Assembly: GCF_013003965.1 (NCBI RefSeq) | Contig: NZ_CP053069.1 | Location: forward strand, 3,503,419 to 3,567,418 | DNA: 64,000 nucleotides | Direction: 5' to 3' | From: Usitatibacter rugosus | Lineage (GTDB): Bacteria > Pseudomonadota > Gammaproteobacteria > Burkholderiales > Usitatibacteraceae | Shown here: piece after piece, positions 16,184 to 25,006 of the stretch | Layout of the letters: each line of letters starts with the position of its first letter | How positions within the stretch are numbered: the stretch's first letter is position 1 | Notes under the pieces: model-generated | Told to the model about the DNA's origin: nothing | Databases searched by the model: none | Seen by the model: the letters and a program-made list of their open reading frames with translations, nothing else | Translations under genes and position numbers: made by a program

Positions 16184-17028
16184 GGCTTGAGCCTCACGGG
16201 CAGCGGCACGTTGCAGACGCCGATGCGGCCCACCGGGTCGTGGAACCACTCTTCCTTGCGATTGGCGCGCGACTCGATCACGGTCTTGAAGGTGGCGCTC
16301 TCCGTCTTCAGCGCCTCGAGGTTCAGGCGCTGGGCGGGCGGTACGTCGGCGGCCAGCTTCACCGAGCGGATCGGCGTCCACTCGGCGGGCTTCTCGTAGA
16401 AGCCCATCGGTCCGGGACCGCGCGGGATCACCGAAAGCTTCTCGATGCCCTGCACGACGCGCCCCACGAGCGTGATGTTGCGGTCGAGGCCGCGCGGCGA
16501 CTGGCCGATGACGGCATAGAGCTCGGAGCCGTTGCCCGAGTCGGCGGAGTTGTCGCGGCCCACGCCCACCGAGCCGTAGCAGTGCACGAGCCAGGTCTGC
16601 TTCTTCTTCGGGTCGCGCGCCACCGGGAAGCCGCCGGAGAAGCCGACCTCGGGCGCATACGTGTCCGGATAGGCCAGCCTCGTGAAGGGCAGCTTCGCAT
16701 CCATGGCGCGGGAGAACTCCGGCGCGACCTTCTTCGAGACCATCGCCCTGGCTTTCGGGTCGTCCTCGGCGCGGGCCCACTGGACGACGTAGTTGTCCTG
16801 GGAGCGGATGACGGCCGAGCCGTCGAAATAGCCGTCCCGGACCAGCCCGCGGACGGCGGCGGCGGCCTTGGGCGAGTAGGCGCTCGCAAGCTCGATCACG
16901 ACCCGGCCGGAGGGCAGCTCCAGGTAGACCGTGTCCTCCGGATCGAGCAGCCGCCAGTCGGTGGCGGGCGAGGCGTCGAGGATCTGGGCGAGCGAAAGGA
17001 CGGCGGCGGCGATCAGGGGGGGTGTCAT
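16180..17028 (-). CDS. Periplasmic cyclophilin-type peptidyl-prolyl isomerase
   Basis: A 282-residue protein with a short hydrophobic leader ([19 protein letters not shown]). A cyclophilin-like domain spans about residues 30-225: [40 protein letters not shown], the [28 protein letters not shown] region and [14 protein letters not shown]. It is a long, divergent member with insertions ([20 protein letters not shown]), so activity is uncertain. The C-terminal 50 residues carry no motif I recognise. Its stop overlaps the aceE start (ATGA), implying one transcript. Its own start codon lies inside the Pho box of the divergent pstS promoter. Confidence 0.8.
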   Translation of the reverse strand: MTPPLIAAAVLSLAQILDASPATDWRLLDPEDTVYLELPSGRVVIELASAYSPKAAAAVRGLVRDGYFDGSAVIRSQDNYVVQWARAEDDPKARAMVSKKVAPEFSRAMDAKLPFTRLAYPDTYAPEVGFSGGFPVARDPKKKQTWLVHCYGSVGVGRDNSADSGNGSELYAVIGQSPRGLDRNITLVGRVVQGIEKLSVIPRGPGPMGFYEKPAEWTPIRSVKLAADVPPAQRLNLEALKTESATFKTVIESRANRKEEWFHDPVGRIGVCNVPLPVRLKP

Positions 17029-17053
17029 GGAAGTGTCACGGGGGTTTTATAGA
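17022..17053 (+). promoter_or_regulatory. Pho box and -10 element of the pstS promoter
   Basis: GTGTCAT (17022-17028) and GTGTCAC (17033-17039) are 7-bp direct repeats separated by the 4-bp spacer GGAA, matching the PhoB-binding pattern CTGTMAT-N4-CTGTMAT. TATAGA (17048-17053) follows 8 bp later, in the place expected for a PhoB-activated promoter in which the Pho box replaces the -35. The ATG of pstS is 37 nt further. The box overlaps the start codon (17026-17028) of the divergent cyclophilin gene. Confidence 0.8.
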
Positions 17054-17090
17054 CTGCTTCGACCCCGAAAATGGCTAGAGAGGCAACACC

Positions 17091-18119
17091 ATGAGTGTCG
17101 CAAAAATCCTGTCCGCCGTGGCGTTCGCCGCGGTCCTCCCGCTCGCCCACGCCGCCGACATTACCGGCGCCGGCGCGACCTTCCCGTACCCGATCTACGC
17201 CAAATGGGCCGACGCCTATAAAAAGCAGACCGGCAACGGCATGAACTACCAGTCCATCGGCTCCGGCGGCGGCATCAAGCAGATCACCGCCAAGACCGTC
17301 GACTTCGGCGCCTCCGACATGCCGATGAAGGCCGAGGACCTCCAGAAGAATGGTCTCATCCAGTTCCCGGCCATCATGGGCGGCGTGGTTCCGGTCTACA
17401 AGCTGGAAGGCGTGAAGCCGGGCGACCTCAAGTTCACCGGCCCGCTCCTCGCCGACATCTACATGGGCAAGATCACCAAGTGGAATGACCCGGCGATCGC
17501 CAGGCTGAACCCCGGCGTGAAGCTCCCGGCCGACGACATCGCCGTGGTGCACCGCTCCGACGGATCGGGCACGACGTTCCTCTGGACCAACTACCTGTCG
17601 AAGACCAGCCCCTCGTTCAAGGAAGCGGTCGGCGAAGGCACGGCGGTCAAGTGGCCCGCCGGCGTGGGCGGCAAGGGCAACGAAGGCGTGGCCTCCTACG
17701 TGCAGAAGATCAACGGCGCGATCGGCTACGTCGAATACGCCTACGCCAAGCAGAACAAGCTCCCCTACGGCCTGCTGCAGAACAAGGCGGGCAAGTTCGT
17801 CGCCCCCGACGACGCGACCTTCAAGGCCGCCGCCGCCGGCGCCGACTGGAAGAGCGTCCCGGGCATGGGCGTGGTGCTGACCGACCAGGCCGGCAACGAG
17901 AGCTGGCCCATCACCGGAGCCTCCTTCATCCTGATCCACCAGAAGCAGGACAAGGCCGACTCCGCCCGCGAAGTCCTCAAGTTCTTCGACTGGTCGTTCA
18001 AGAACGGCGCGAAGATGGCCGACGAGCTCGACTACGTCCCGATGCCCGACGCCGTGGTGAAGGAAATCCAGGCAGTGTGGAAAGGTGTCACGGACACCTC
18101 GGGCAAGGCGATCTATTGA
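17091..18119 (+). CDS. pstS: Phosphate ABC transporter periplasmic binding protein PstS
   Basis: The 342-residue protein binds inorganic phosphate in the periplasm and delivers it to PstCA. A signal peptide ends near LAHA-A (residue 22), followed by the mature hallmark [21 protein letters not shown]. Phosphate-contacting segments are visible: [18 protein letters not shown] and [17 protein letters not shown]. Length is normal. It is the first gene of pstSCAB, which lie in order with gaps of 2-25 nt or overlaps, behind a Pho box. Expression should rise under phosphate limitation through PhoB. Confidence 0.97.
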   Translation: MSVAKILSAVAFAAVLPLAHAADITGAGATFPYPIYAKWADAYKKQTGNGMNYQSIGSGGGIKQITAKTVDFGASDMPMKAEDLQKNGLIQFPAIMGGVVPVYKLEGVKPGDLKFTGPLLADIYMGKITKWNDPAIARLNPGVKLPADDIAVVHRSDGSGTTFLWTNYLSKTSPSFKEAVGEGTAVKWPAGVGGKGNEGVASYVQKINGAIGYVEYAYAKQNKLPYGLLQNKAGKFVAPDDATFKAAAAGADWKSVPGMGVVLTDQAGNESWPITGASFILIHQKQDKADSAREVLKFFDWSFKNGAKMADELDYVPMPDAVVKEIQAVWKGVTDTSGKAIY

Positions 18120-18144
18120 ACCGCTTCCTCAAGGGAGGGCGCCG

Positions 18145-19167
18145 ATGAGCGCCGTGATGGATAATGCGGGCATCGCGACCGCGGGGAACACTCCCGCGGT
18201 CGCAGTTTCTCCGGCCCCGAAAACACCGATGCTGCGCAACAACGCGTTGATGGACGCGATCTTCCGGAACATGACCCGGGGCTTCGCGTTCCTCGTCTTC
18301 AGCCTGCTCGCGGCGATCCTCGTGTCGCTGCTGATCGGCAGCTCGCTCTCGCTCCAGAAGTTCGGCCCCGCGTTCCTGTGGGTGGACGAATGGGATCCGG
18401 TGAAGGAGCAGTTCGGCGCCCTCGTTCCCATCTACGGCACGCTGGTCACCTCCGCCATCGCGCTCGCGATCGCGATCCCCGTGTCCTTCGGGATCTCGAT
18501 CTTCTTGACCGAGCTCTCGCCGGTGTGGCTGCGCCGCCCGCTGGGCACCGCGATCGAGATGCTGGCCGCGATCCCGTCGATCATCTACGGCATGTGGGGC
18601 CTGTTCATCTTCGCCCCGCTGTTCCAGAGCTACATCCAGCCGCTACTGGGCGGCACGCTCGGCAAGATCCCGCTGATCGGCACGCTGTTCTCCGGACCGC
18701 CGCTCGGCATCGGCATGCTCACCGCCGGCATCATCCTCGCCGTGATGGTGATCCCGTTCATCACCGCCGTGATGCGCGATGTCTTCGAGCTGGTTCCCCC
18801 GATGCTCAAGGAATCCGCGTACGGCCTCGGCTCCACCACGTGGGAAGTCGTCTGGCGCGTCGTGCTCCCGTTCACCAAGGTGGGCGTGATCGGCGGCGTG
18901 ATGCTGGGCCTGGGCCGCGCGCTCGGCGAGACGATGGCCGTGACTTTCGTGATCGGCAATGCGCACCGCCTGAAGGGCTCGCTCTTCGCGCCCGGCAACT
19001 CCATCGCCTCGTCGCTCGCCAACGAGTTCACCGAGGCCGTGGGCGACCTCTACACTTCGGCGCTGATCGAGCTGGGCCTGATCCTCTTCGTGATCACGAC
19101 CATCGTGCTGGCGCTCTCCAAGCTGATGCTGCAGCAGCTCGCCAAGCGGGAAGGAACCAAGTCGTGA
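18145..19167 (+). CDS. pstC: Phosphate ABC transporter permease PstC
   Basis: A 340-residue inner-membrane protein forming the phosphate channel with PstA. ATG 18145 follows AAGGGAGGG. After a 45-residue cytoplasmic N-terminus it has about six helices, and the EAA-type loop ([32 protein letters not shown]) contacts Pst[18 protein letters not shown] is a strong PstC signature. The N-terminal Ala/Pro-rich stretch is longer than in E. coli PstC. The TGA stop overlaps the pstA ATG by one base. Confidence 0.96.
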   Translation: MSAVMDNAGIATAGNTPAVAVSPAPKTPMLRNNALMDAIFRNMTRGFAFLVFSLLAAILVSLLIGSSLSLQKFGPAFLWVDEWDPVKEQFGALVPIYGTLVTSAIALAIAIPVSFGISIFLTELSPVWLRRPLGTAIEMLAAIPSIIYGMWGLFIFAPLFQSYIQPLLGGTLGKIPLIGTLFSGPPLGIGMLTAGIILAVMVIPFITAVMRDVFELVPPMLKESAYGLGSTTWEVVWRVVLPFTKVGVIGGVMLGLGRALGETMAVTFVIGNAHRLKGSLFAPGNSIASSLANEFTEAVGDLYTSALIELGLILFVITTIVLALSKLMLQQLAKREGTKS

Positions 19168-20015
19168 TGTTCGACATGTCCTCCAACCCGATCTACCAGC
19201 GCAGGAAGCGCATGAACGCGCTGATGATGACGGTCTCCACGGTCGCGCTCGCCTTCGGCCTCTTCTGGCTGCTGTGGATCGTGGGCGTGCTGCTGTGGGA
19301 AGGCACGTCGGCCCTCATTCGCCCCTCGCTCTTCACGCAGATGACCCCGCCTCCGGGCGGCGACGGCGGCCTCGCCAACGCGATCTACGGCAGCATCCTC
19401 ATGGCCGGCGCCGGCACGCTGCTCGGCACGCCCATCGGGATCCTCGCGGGCACCTACCTGGCCGAATACGGCCAGCGTGGCTGGCTCGCACCCGCCACGC
19501 GCTTCATCAACGACGTGCTGCTCTCCGCGCCCTCGATCGTGATCGGCCTCTTCGTCTACACGGTCTACGTGCAGCAGGTTGGGCACTTCTCCGGCTGGGC
19601 GGGTGCCATCGCGCTGGCCATCATCGTCGTGCCGGTCGTGGTGCGCACCACCGACAACATGCTGATGCTGGTGCCCAACAGCCTGCGCGAAGCCGCCGCG
19701 GCGCTGGGTTGCCCGACGTGGAAGATGGTCACGCTCGTCTGCTACCGCGCCGCCCGCGCCGGGATCATGACCGGCGTGCTGCTCGCCATCGCGCGCATCG
19801 CCGGCGAGACCGCCCCGCTGCTCTTCACCGCGCTCAACAACCAGTTCTGGTCCTCGGACATGAACAAGCCGATGGCCAACCTGCCGGTGGTGATCTTCCA
19901 GTTCGCCATGAGCCCGTACGACGACTGGCACCGCCTCGCCTGGGGCGGCGCCGCCCTCATCACGCTGCTCGTGCTCGCGATCAACATCGCGGCGCGCAGC
20001 CTCTTCAGGAAGTAG
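19167..20015 (+). CDS. pstA: Phosphate ABC transporter permease PstA
   Basis: A 282-residue inner-membrane partner of PstC. The six-helix pattern, the EAA loop ([32 protein letters not shown]) and [20 protein letters not shown] are family hallmarks. ATG 19167 overlaps the pstC TGA (TGATG); a GTG three bases earlier is also in frame and cannot be excluded. PstB begins 2 nt after the stop. Confidence 0.96.
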   Translation: MFDMSSNPIYQRRKRMNALMMTVSTVALAFGLFWLLWIVGVLLWEGTSALIRPSLFTQMTPPPGGDGGLANAIYGSILMAGAGTLLGTPIGILAGTYLAEYGQRGWLAPATRFINDVLLSAPSIVIGLFVYTVYVQQVGHFSGWAGAIALAIIVVPVVVRTTDNMLMLVPNSLREAAAALGCPTWKMVTLVCYRAARAGIMTGVLLAIARIAGETAPLLFTALNNQFWSSDMNKPMANLPVVIFQFAMSPYDDWHRLAWGGAALITLLVLAINIAARSLFRK

Positions 20016-20017
20016 AC

Positions 20018-20851
<834 letters not shown>

Positions 20852-20853
20852 CC

Positions 20854-20920
20854 GCCGTCATCCCTCAGGCGGCCGTCATCCCTCGGGCGGCCGTCATCCC
20901 CGCGAAGGCGGGGATCCAGA
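20854..20920. repeat. Tandem 18-bp repeats running into a dRS3-like palindrome
   Basis: Immediately after pstB, GCCGTCATCCCTCAGGCG is repeated with one change (20854-20871 and 20872-20889). It then merges into GCCGTCATCCCCGCGAAGGC and GGGGATCCAG (from 20890), a palindrome of the CCCGCGAAGGCGGG class. It supplies the stop (20894-20896) and last residues of the convergent membrane-protein gene. It may serve as the 3' boundary of the pst operon. Confidence 0.7.
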
Positions 20921-21385
20921 AAAGCGCAGCGCTGCGGCAATCGGCAACCCCACCAGCAGGGCGTGCGAGACGAAGCCGTAGGTGAGGTTCTCCAGCGTGA
21001 GCGGCGTCCTGAACGGGGCTGCCGAGAGCGGGATCACAACGTAGTTCATGAAGAGATAGACGAGCACGCCGAAGAGCGCGCCGCAGGCGACCCAATGCGT
21101 GCGCATCCAGCCCACCTGCCGCCACGTGTAGCCATAGAGGGCCCCGGCCGCGATCGTGATGCCGAAGTGGCTCGCAAGCCCGACCGCCCCCGAGGTCCAT
21201 CCCATCGTGGACGACGCGCGGCCGAACCACCCCATCGCCACCGACTGCAGCACCCAGAGTGCCGAGCGCCCATTGAGGTGCCAGGAGATGATGGCGTAGA
21301 GGATGTCGAAGAGGCCGGCGAGCGCGCCACCGGCCAGCACGGCGATCCAGAACGTCCGCGTATCCGTGAGCGCGTCTCGGGTCAT
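20894..21385 (-). CDS. Membrane protein of unknown function (about 163 aa)
   Basis: A four-to-five-helix membrane protein (WIAVLAGGALAGLFDILYAI; GLASHFGITIAAGALYGYTW; ACGALFGVLVYLFMNYVVIPL; GFVSHALLVGLPIAAAL). It resembles small YagU/DUF1440-like membrane proteins, but the match is only by general pattern. ATG 21385 is chosen; an in-frame ATG at 21409 would add MPPRHNAG. The last eight residues (SGSPPSRG) and the stop are encoded by a dRS3-like repeat, so the ancestral C-terminus may have been different. It is convergent with pstB. Confidence 0.7.
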   Translation of the reverse strand: MTRDALTDTRTFWIAVLAGGALAGLFDILYAIISWHLNGRSALWVLQSVAMGWFGRASSTMGWTSGAVGLASHFGITIAAGALYGYTWRQVGWMRTHWVACGALFGVLVYLFMNYVVIPLSAAPFRTPLTLENLTYGFVSHALLVGLPIAAALRFSGSPPSRG

Positions 21386-21427
21386 CCCCGCATTGTGGCG
21401 AGGAGGCACCCGGCGCTGCGTGACGGT

Positions 21428-21817
21428 TTATTTCGCCAGGATGACGACCCAGACCACGGTCATGAGGGCGAGCGCCACGAGCACCGCGGCGCTGCCGATG
21501 TCCTTCGCGCGCTTGGAGAGGTTGTGGTGGTCGAACGAGATGCGGTCGATCGCCGCCTCCACCGAGGAGTTGAGCAGCTCGACCACGAGCACCAGCAGGA
21601 CCACCGCGATCAGCAGCGCCTTCTCCACGGGCATGACGGGCAGGAAGAACGCCGAGGGCACGAGCACGATCGCGAGCAGCACCTCCTGGCGGAACGCGCT
21701 CTCGTGCTTCCACGCATCGGCCAGGCCCGCGAGCGAGTTCCACGTCGCCTGGATGATCCGGGCGATCCCGGTCTTGCCCTTGAACGGGCTTTCGGTCAGC
21801 TCAGGCGGCTTGTGCAA
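21428..21817 (-). CDS. dgkA: Diacylglycerol kinase
   Basis: A 129-residue inner-membrane enzyme that phosphorylates diacylglycerol to phosphatidic acid. It has three hydrophobic helices and the DgkA signature VVELLNSSVEAAIDRISFDHHNLSKRAKDIGSAAV, with the conserved E, N and D residues; E. coli DgkA has 122. The likely start is TTG 21817, which has GGAGGCCTCC just upstream and gives a family-length protein; the longer reading to 21898 only translates the neighbouring gene out of frame. It overlaps the end of the glycosyltransferase gene by 17 nt. In this operon it could recycle diacylglycerol released by the PlcP-like enzyme. Confidence 0.93.
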   Translation of the reverse strand: MHKPPELTESPFKGKTGIARIIQATWNSLAGLADAWKHESAFRQEVLLAIVLVPSAFFLPVMPVEKALLIAVVLLVLVVELLNSSVEAAIDRISFDHHNLSKRAKDIGSAAVLVALALMTVVWVVILAK

Positions 21818-22829
21818 CGGAGGCCTCCCGCGAGCGCGCCGGAACCAGGCTCGAGACGAACTGCCTCGAGCTGTGCTCCCACGAGAACGACTCGGCATAA
21901 CGCCGCACTTTTGTGCGGTCGAGGGTGAGCGCCTTCAGGGCCGCGACCTGCAAGTCGGTGTCCATCACGCCGCCGGCGGGATCCTTGAGCACATCGATCG
22001 GCCCGCGCACCGGATAGGCCGCGACGGGCGTGCCGCTCGCCATCGCTTCGGCGAGCACGAGGCCGAAGGTGTCGGTGCGGCTCGGGAAGACGAAGACATC
22101 GGCGCGGCGGTAATAGCTCGCGAGCTCCTCGCCACGCTTGGCGCCGACGAACACCGCCTCGGGGAAGCGGCGTTCCAACTCCTTCCGCGCGGGGCCGTCG
22201 CCCACGACGAGCTTGGTGCCGGGGAGATCCAGCGACAGGAACGCCGGCAGGTTCTTCTCGACCGCGACCCGGCCCACGTTCACGAACACCGGCCGCGGAT
22301 AGTCGGCGAAGCGGTCCGGGCCCGGGCGGAAGAGTTCGGTGTCCACGCCGCGGCCCCAGTCCACCACGTTCGCGAACCCGTGCCCTTCGAGGAGCGTGCG
22401 GATGGCGGGTGTTGCGACGAGCACGGCACTGGACGGCGCGTGGAAGCGACGCATCATCGCGTAGGTGATCCACAGCGGCACGCCGAAGCGCGGCTTCACG
22501 TATTCCGGGAAGCACGTGTGATAGGCCGTGGTGAACGCGAGGCCCTCCTTCAGGCAATGCGAGCGCGCGGCGCTGCCGAGCGGGCCTTCGGTGGCGATGT
22601 GGATCGCATCCGGGTCGAACGCTCGGATGCGGCGCGCCACCTCGCGGCCGGGCATCACCGCGAGCGGGATCTCGGGATAGGTGGGCATCGGGAACGTCTT
22701 GAAGCCGGTGGGCGAGATGACCTCCACCTCGTGCCCCCAGCGGCGCACCCAGGCGAGCGTGTTCTGCAGCGTCATCACCACGCCGTTCACCTGGGGATCC
22801 CAGGCGTCAGTCACCAATAGAATGCGCAA
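21801..22829 (-). CDS. GT4-family glycosyltransferase (candidate glycolipid synthase)
   Basis: A 342-residue retaining glycosyltransferase with two Rossmann domains. The N-terminal acceptor side starts MRILLVTDAWDPQVNGVV. The nucleotide-sugar side has FVNVGRVAVEKN, LVVGDGPARKELE, and the EX7E region PSRTDTFGLVLAEAMASGTPV. It looks cytoplasmic or membrane-associated, with no membrane helix. It sits between the PlcP-like metallophosphoesterase (23-nt overlap) and dgkA (17-nt overlap). In phosphate-starved bacteria, GT4 enzymes next to plcP glycosylate diacylglycerol; alternatives are mannosyl- or LPS-type transfer. The acceptor is inferred from context only. Confidence 0.85.
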   Translation of the reverse strand: MRILLVTDAWDPQVNGVVMTLQNTLAWVRRWGHEVEVISPTGFKTFPMPTYPEIPLAVMPGREVARRIRAFDPDAIHIATEGPLGSAARSHCLKEGLAFTTAYHTCFPEYVKPRFGVPLWITYAMMRRFHAPSSAVLVATPAIRTLLEGHGFANVVDWGRGVDTELFRPGPDRFADYPRPVFVNVGRVAVEKNLPAFLSLDLPGTKLVVGDGPARKELERRFPEAVFVGAKRGEELASYYRRADVFVFPSRTDTFGLVLAEAMASGTPVAAYPVRGPIDVLKDPAGGVMDTDLQVAALKALTLDRTKVRRYAESFSWEHSSRQFVSSLVPARSREASVAQAA

Positions 22830-23661
22830 GCTCCACCTCCTGTTCCTCTGTCCTCGGGGACAGGGTTTGTTGTTTGAGGGCTTCGATCGCCTTCCAGTCG
22901 ATGACCTTGAGCTCGCCCTCCTCCGTCTCGACGAGCGCCGTGAGGCTCTCCACCCAGTCGCCGTCGTTGCAGTAGAGGATTCCGTCGATCTCGCGCACCT
23001 CGGCCTTGTGGATGTGGCCGCAGACCACGCCCGCGAAGCCGCGGCGCTTCGCCTCGTGGGCGAGCGCTTCCTCGAAGTTCGTGATGTAGCTCACCGCGTT
23101 CTTCACGCGATCCTTGAGGAAGCGCGCGAGCGACCAGTACGGCAGGCCCAGCTTCGCGCGCGCGTGGTTGAACCACTGGTTAAGCTTCAACGTGAGGTTG
23201 TAGGCGCCGTCACCCAGATGGGCGAGCCATTTGGCGCCCTGCACCACGGCATCGAAGAGGTCGCCGTGCGTCACGAGGAACATCCGGCCGTCCTTCGTGT
23301 GGTACGCGGACTCGTTCACGATCTCGATGCCGCCGAACGCGAGGCCGATGAACTGGCGGATGCCTTCGTCGTGGTTGCCGGCGACGTACGTGACCTTGGT
23401 GCCCTTGCGCGCCTTCCGCAGCACCTTCTGGATCACGTCGTTGTGGCTTTGCTGCCAGTACCAGCGGCGCTGGAGCTGCCAGCCGTCGATGATGTCGCCC
23501 ACGAGGTACAGCTCGTCGCTCTCCGTATGGCGCAGGAAATCCAGCAGGTGTTCGGCCTGGCAGCCGGGTGTCCCGAGGTGGATGTCGGAGATGAAGATCG
23601 CGCGGAAGCGAAGCGGCGCGGGAGAGTCGTCATTGTAGTCGATGGGAACTGGAGGTTTCAT
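22807..23661 (-). CDS. Calcineurin-like phosphoesterase, PlcP / LpxH-like
   Basis: A 284-residue metal-dependent phosphoesterase, ATG 23661 with GGAAT upstream. All five metal motifs are present: ISDIHLG, GDIIDGW, GNHDE, THGD and GHIH. The protein also has LLDFLRHTESDELYLVGD, WYWQQSHNDVIQKVLRKARKGTKV and CNDGDWVESLTAL. It belongs to the COG2908 group that includes both LpxH-type UDP-diacylglucosamine hydrolases and PlcP phospholipase C, which strips phosphate headgroups during phosphate starvation. Its operon partners (GT4 and DgkA) and position between pst and pho genes favour PlcP. No clear Pho box was found just upstream. Confidence 0.85.
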   Translation of the reverse strand: MKPPVPIDYNDDSPAPLRFRAIFISDIHLGTPGCQAEHLLDFLRHTESDELYLVGDIIDGWQLQRRWYWQQSHNDVIQKVLRKARKGTKVTYVAGNHDEGIRQFIGLAFGGIEIVNESAYHTKDGRMFLVTHGDLFDAVVQGAKWLAHLGDGAYNLTLKLNQWFNHARAKLGLPYWSLARFLKDRVKNAVSYITNFEEALAHEAKRRGFAGVVCGHIHKAEVREIDGILYCNDGDWVESLTALVETEEGELKVIDWKAIEALKQQTLSPRTEEQEVELAHSIGD

Positions 23662-23718
23662 TCCCAAGCAATTGTCCTTGCGGCACAAGTCAATCGCAGG
23701 TCGCTTGCGCGACAGATT

Positions 23719-23781
23719 GGGGTCAGACTCCAATTCGCGTTTCTGTCCGATTCACGGGACTGCGAATTGGAGTCTGACCCC
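23719..23781. repeat. GGGGTCAGAC palindromic element, copy A
   Basis: Arms 23719-23738 and 23762-23781 are perfect 20-bp inverted repeats (GGGGTCAGACTCCAATTCGC and its complement) around a 23-nt loop. It begins 8 nt beyond the TGA of the LivK-like gene (minus strand) and lies upstream of the PlcP-like gene. Confidence 0.92.
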
Positions 23782-23789
23782 GTTTATTT

Positions 23790-24881
23790 TCACTGGAGCA
23801 GCGAGCCGTTCTTCCGGATCATCGCGAGGTCGACATGGATCGAGTCCCCGCGGCCGTTCGGCGAGAGGTCGATCACGTAGCCGTTCAAGTCGAGGCGGCC
23901 TGCCTTCTGGAAGGCGGCGAGGATCGACTCGCGCGTGGGCGAGGTGCCGGCGCGGCGCACGCCTTCGATGAGTGCCTTGGCGGCGAGGAAACCCTCGAGC
24001 GTGAGGTGCGATGGCGGCTCGTCGCGGAACTGCTTGATGGCGTCCAGGTGCTCCTTGAGGACGGGCGTTTCGGGGAACGAGGGATTCGGCACCACCTGCG
24101 TGATCATCACGCCGTGCGCGAGCTTGGGGCCCAGCAGCTCGAACATCGTGCGGTGGTTCACCATCGAGAGCGCCACGAGGTTGGCGCCCGGGTCGCGCGG
24201 ACGGTAGCGCTTCACGAATTCCGCCGCCGGGACGGTATCCGCGACGATGATGACGGCCTGCGGCTTCATCGCCGCCACGGCCGCCGCGTCCTTGTCGAGC
24301 GAGCCGCTCAGCACGACCGATCCGACGGGCTTCAGCCCCTGCGCCTCGAGCGAGCGCTCGACGATGCGCGCCACGCCGGCCGCGTCGTCGGTGGGTGCGC
24401 GCAGGATCGCGAAGCGCGAGAGCTGCAGGGCGCGGAAATGCGAGACGACCTGCCGCACTTCGGTGCCGTAGTCGGGGCGCGTGAAGAAGATGCGCCGTGC
24501 GGCTCCTATCGGTGCGTCGCCGCCCGCCAGCGGTCCCACCAGTGCCGCGCTGCCGGGAACCTTCGCGTACGCCTCGACCGCATCGTCGCCGATGTAGCCG
24601 AACAGCACGTCCACCTTGCGTTCGTCGAGCAACTGCTTCGTGGCCCCGCGCACCGCCTCTTCATTCGGAGCGTCGACCACGTAATGCTTCACCTTCATGC
24701 CATTCACGCCGCCGCGCGAGTTCACCCAGTCGAAGTACGTCTTCGCACCCGCCACGTAGTCGCGGCTCGCCTCGCCATACGGGCCCGCATAGTCGACCAC
24801 CTGCCCGACGATCAGGTCACGCGCGTGGGAGAGAGCTGGGACCAGGAGGAACAACGTGATGGCAGCGCGAAACCGAAGCAT
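23790..24881 (-). CDS. LivK-type periplasmic binding protein (ABC, branched-chain amino-acid family)
   Basis: A 363-residue type-I periplasmic binding protein with a signal peptide (LVPALSHA-RD). The N-terminal VGQVVDYAGPYGEASRDYVAGAKTYFDWVN and KQLLDERKVDVLFGYIGD are typical of the Peripla_BP_6 family. A few members bind amides, urea or aromatic acids rather than amino acids. No permease or ATPase of the Liv type is adjacent, so it is an orphan here; it might serve a remote transporter or act as a sensor. It lies downstream of phoR on the same strand, separated by palindromic element B. Element A follows its stop. Confidence 0.88.
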   Translation of the reverse strand: MLRFRAAITLFLLVPALSHARDLIVGQVVDYAGPYGEASRDYVAGAKTYFDWVNSRGGVNGMKVKHYVVDAPNEEAVRGATKQLLDERKVDVLFGYIGDDAVEAYAKVPGSAALVGPLAGGDAPIGAARRIFFTRPDYGTEVRQVVSHFRALQLSRFAILRAPTDDAAGVARIVERSLEAQGLKPVGSVVLSGSLDKDAAAVAAMKPQAVIIVADTVPAAEFVKRYRPRDPGANLVALSMVNHRTMFELLGPKLAHGVMITQVVPNPSFPETPVLKEHLDAIKQFRDEPPSHLTLEGFLAAKALIEGVRRAGTSPTRESILAAFQKAGRLDLNGYVIDLSPNGRGDSIHVDLAMIRKNGSLLQ

Positions 24882-24942
24882 GCGGACTCCTCGACAGGGA
24901 GCCCGCCATCATGAGAAATCGGCATGACTGCTTCGAGTCAAA

Positions 24943-25006
24943 GGCAATAAAGGGGTCAGACCACTTCATTGCAAGCGCAATGAAGTGGTCTGACCCCTTT
25001 ATTGCC
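24943..25006. repeat. GGGGTCAGAC palindromic element, copy B (perfect 30-bp stem)
   Basis: Arms 24943-24972 and 24977-25006 are perfectly complementary over 30 bp with an AAGC loop. The core GGGGTCAGAC is followed by an inner stem (CACTTCATTGC) unlike that of copies A, C and E. The element contains the stop codon (24999-25001) and final glutamine codon of phoR. Confidence 0.95.

Noticed and set aside
16184-16780. Upstream extension of the aceE reading frame
   Set aside because: It overlaps the well-supported cyclophilin gene on the same strand in another frame; AceE starts cleanly at 16183.
23662-23718. A Pho box upstream of the PlcP-like gene (CTGTCGC on the minus strand)
   Set aside because: The sequence 11 bp away (GCGACCT) does not match the second half, so a direct repeat is absent.
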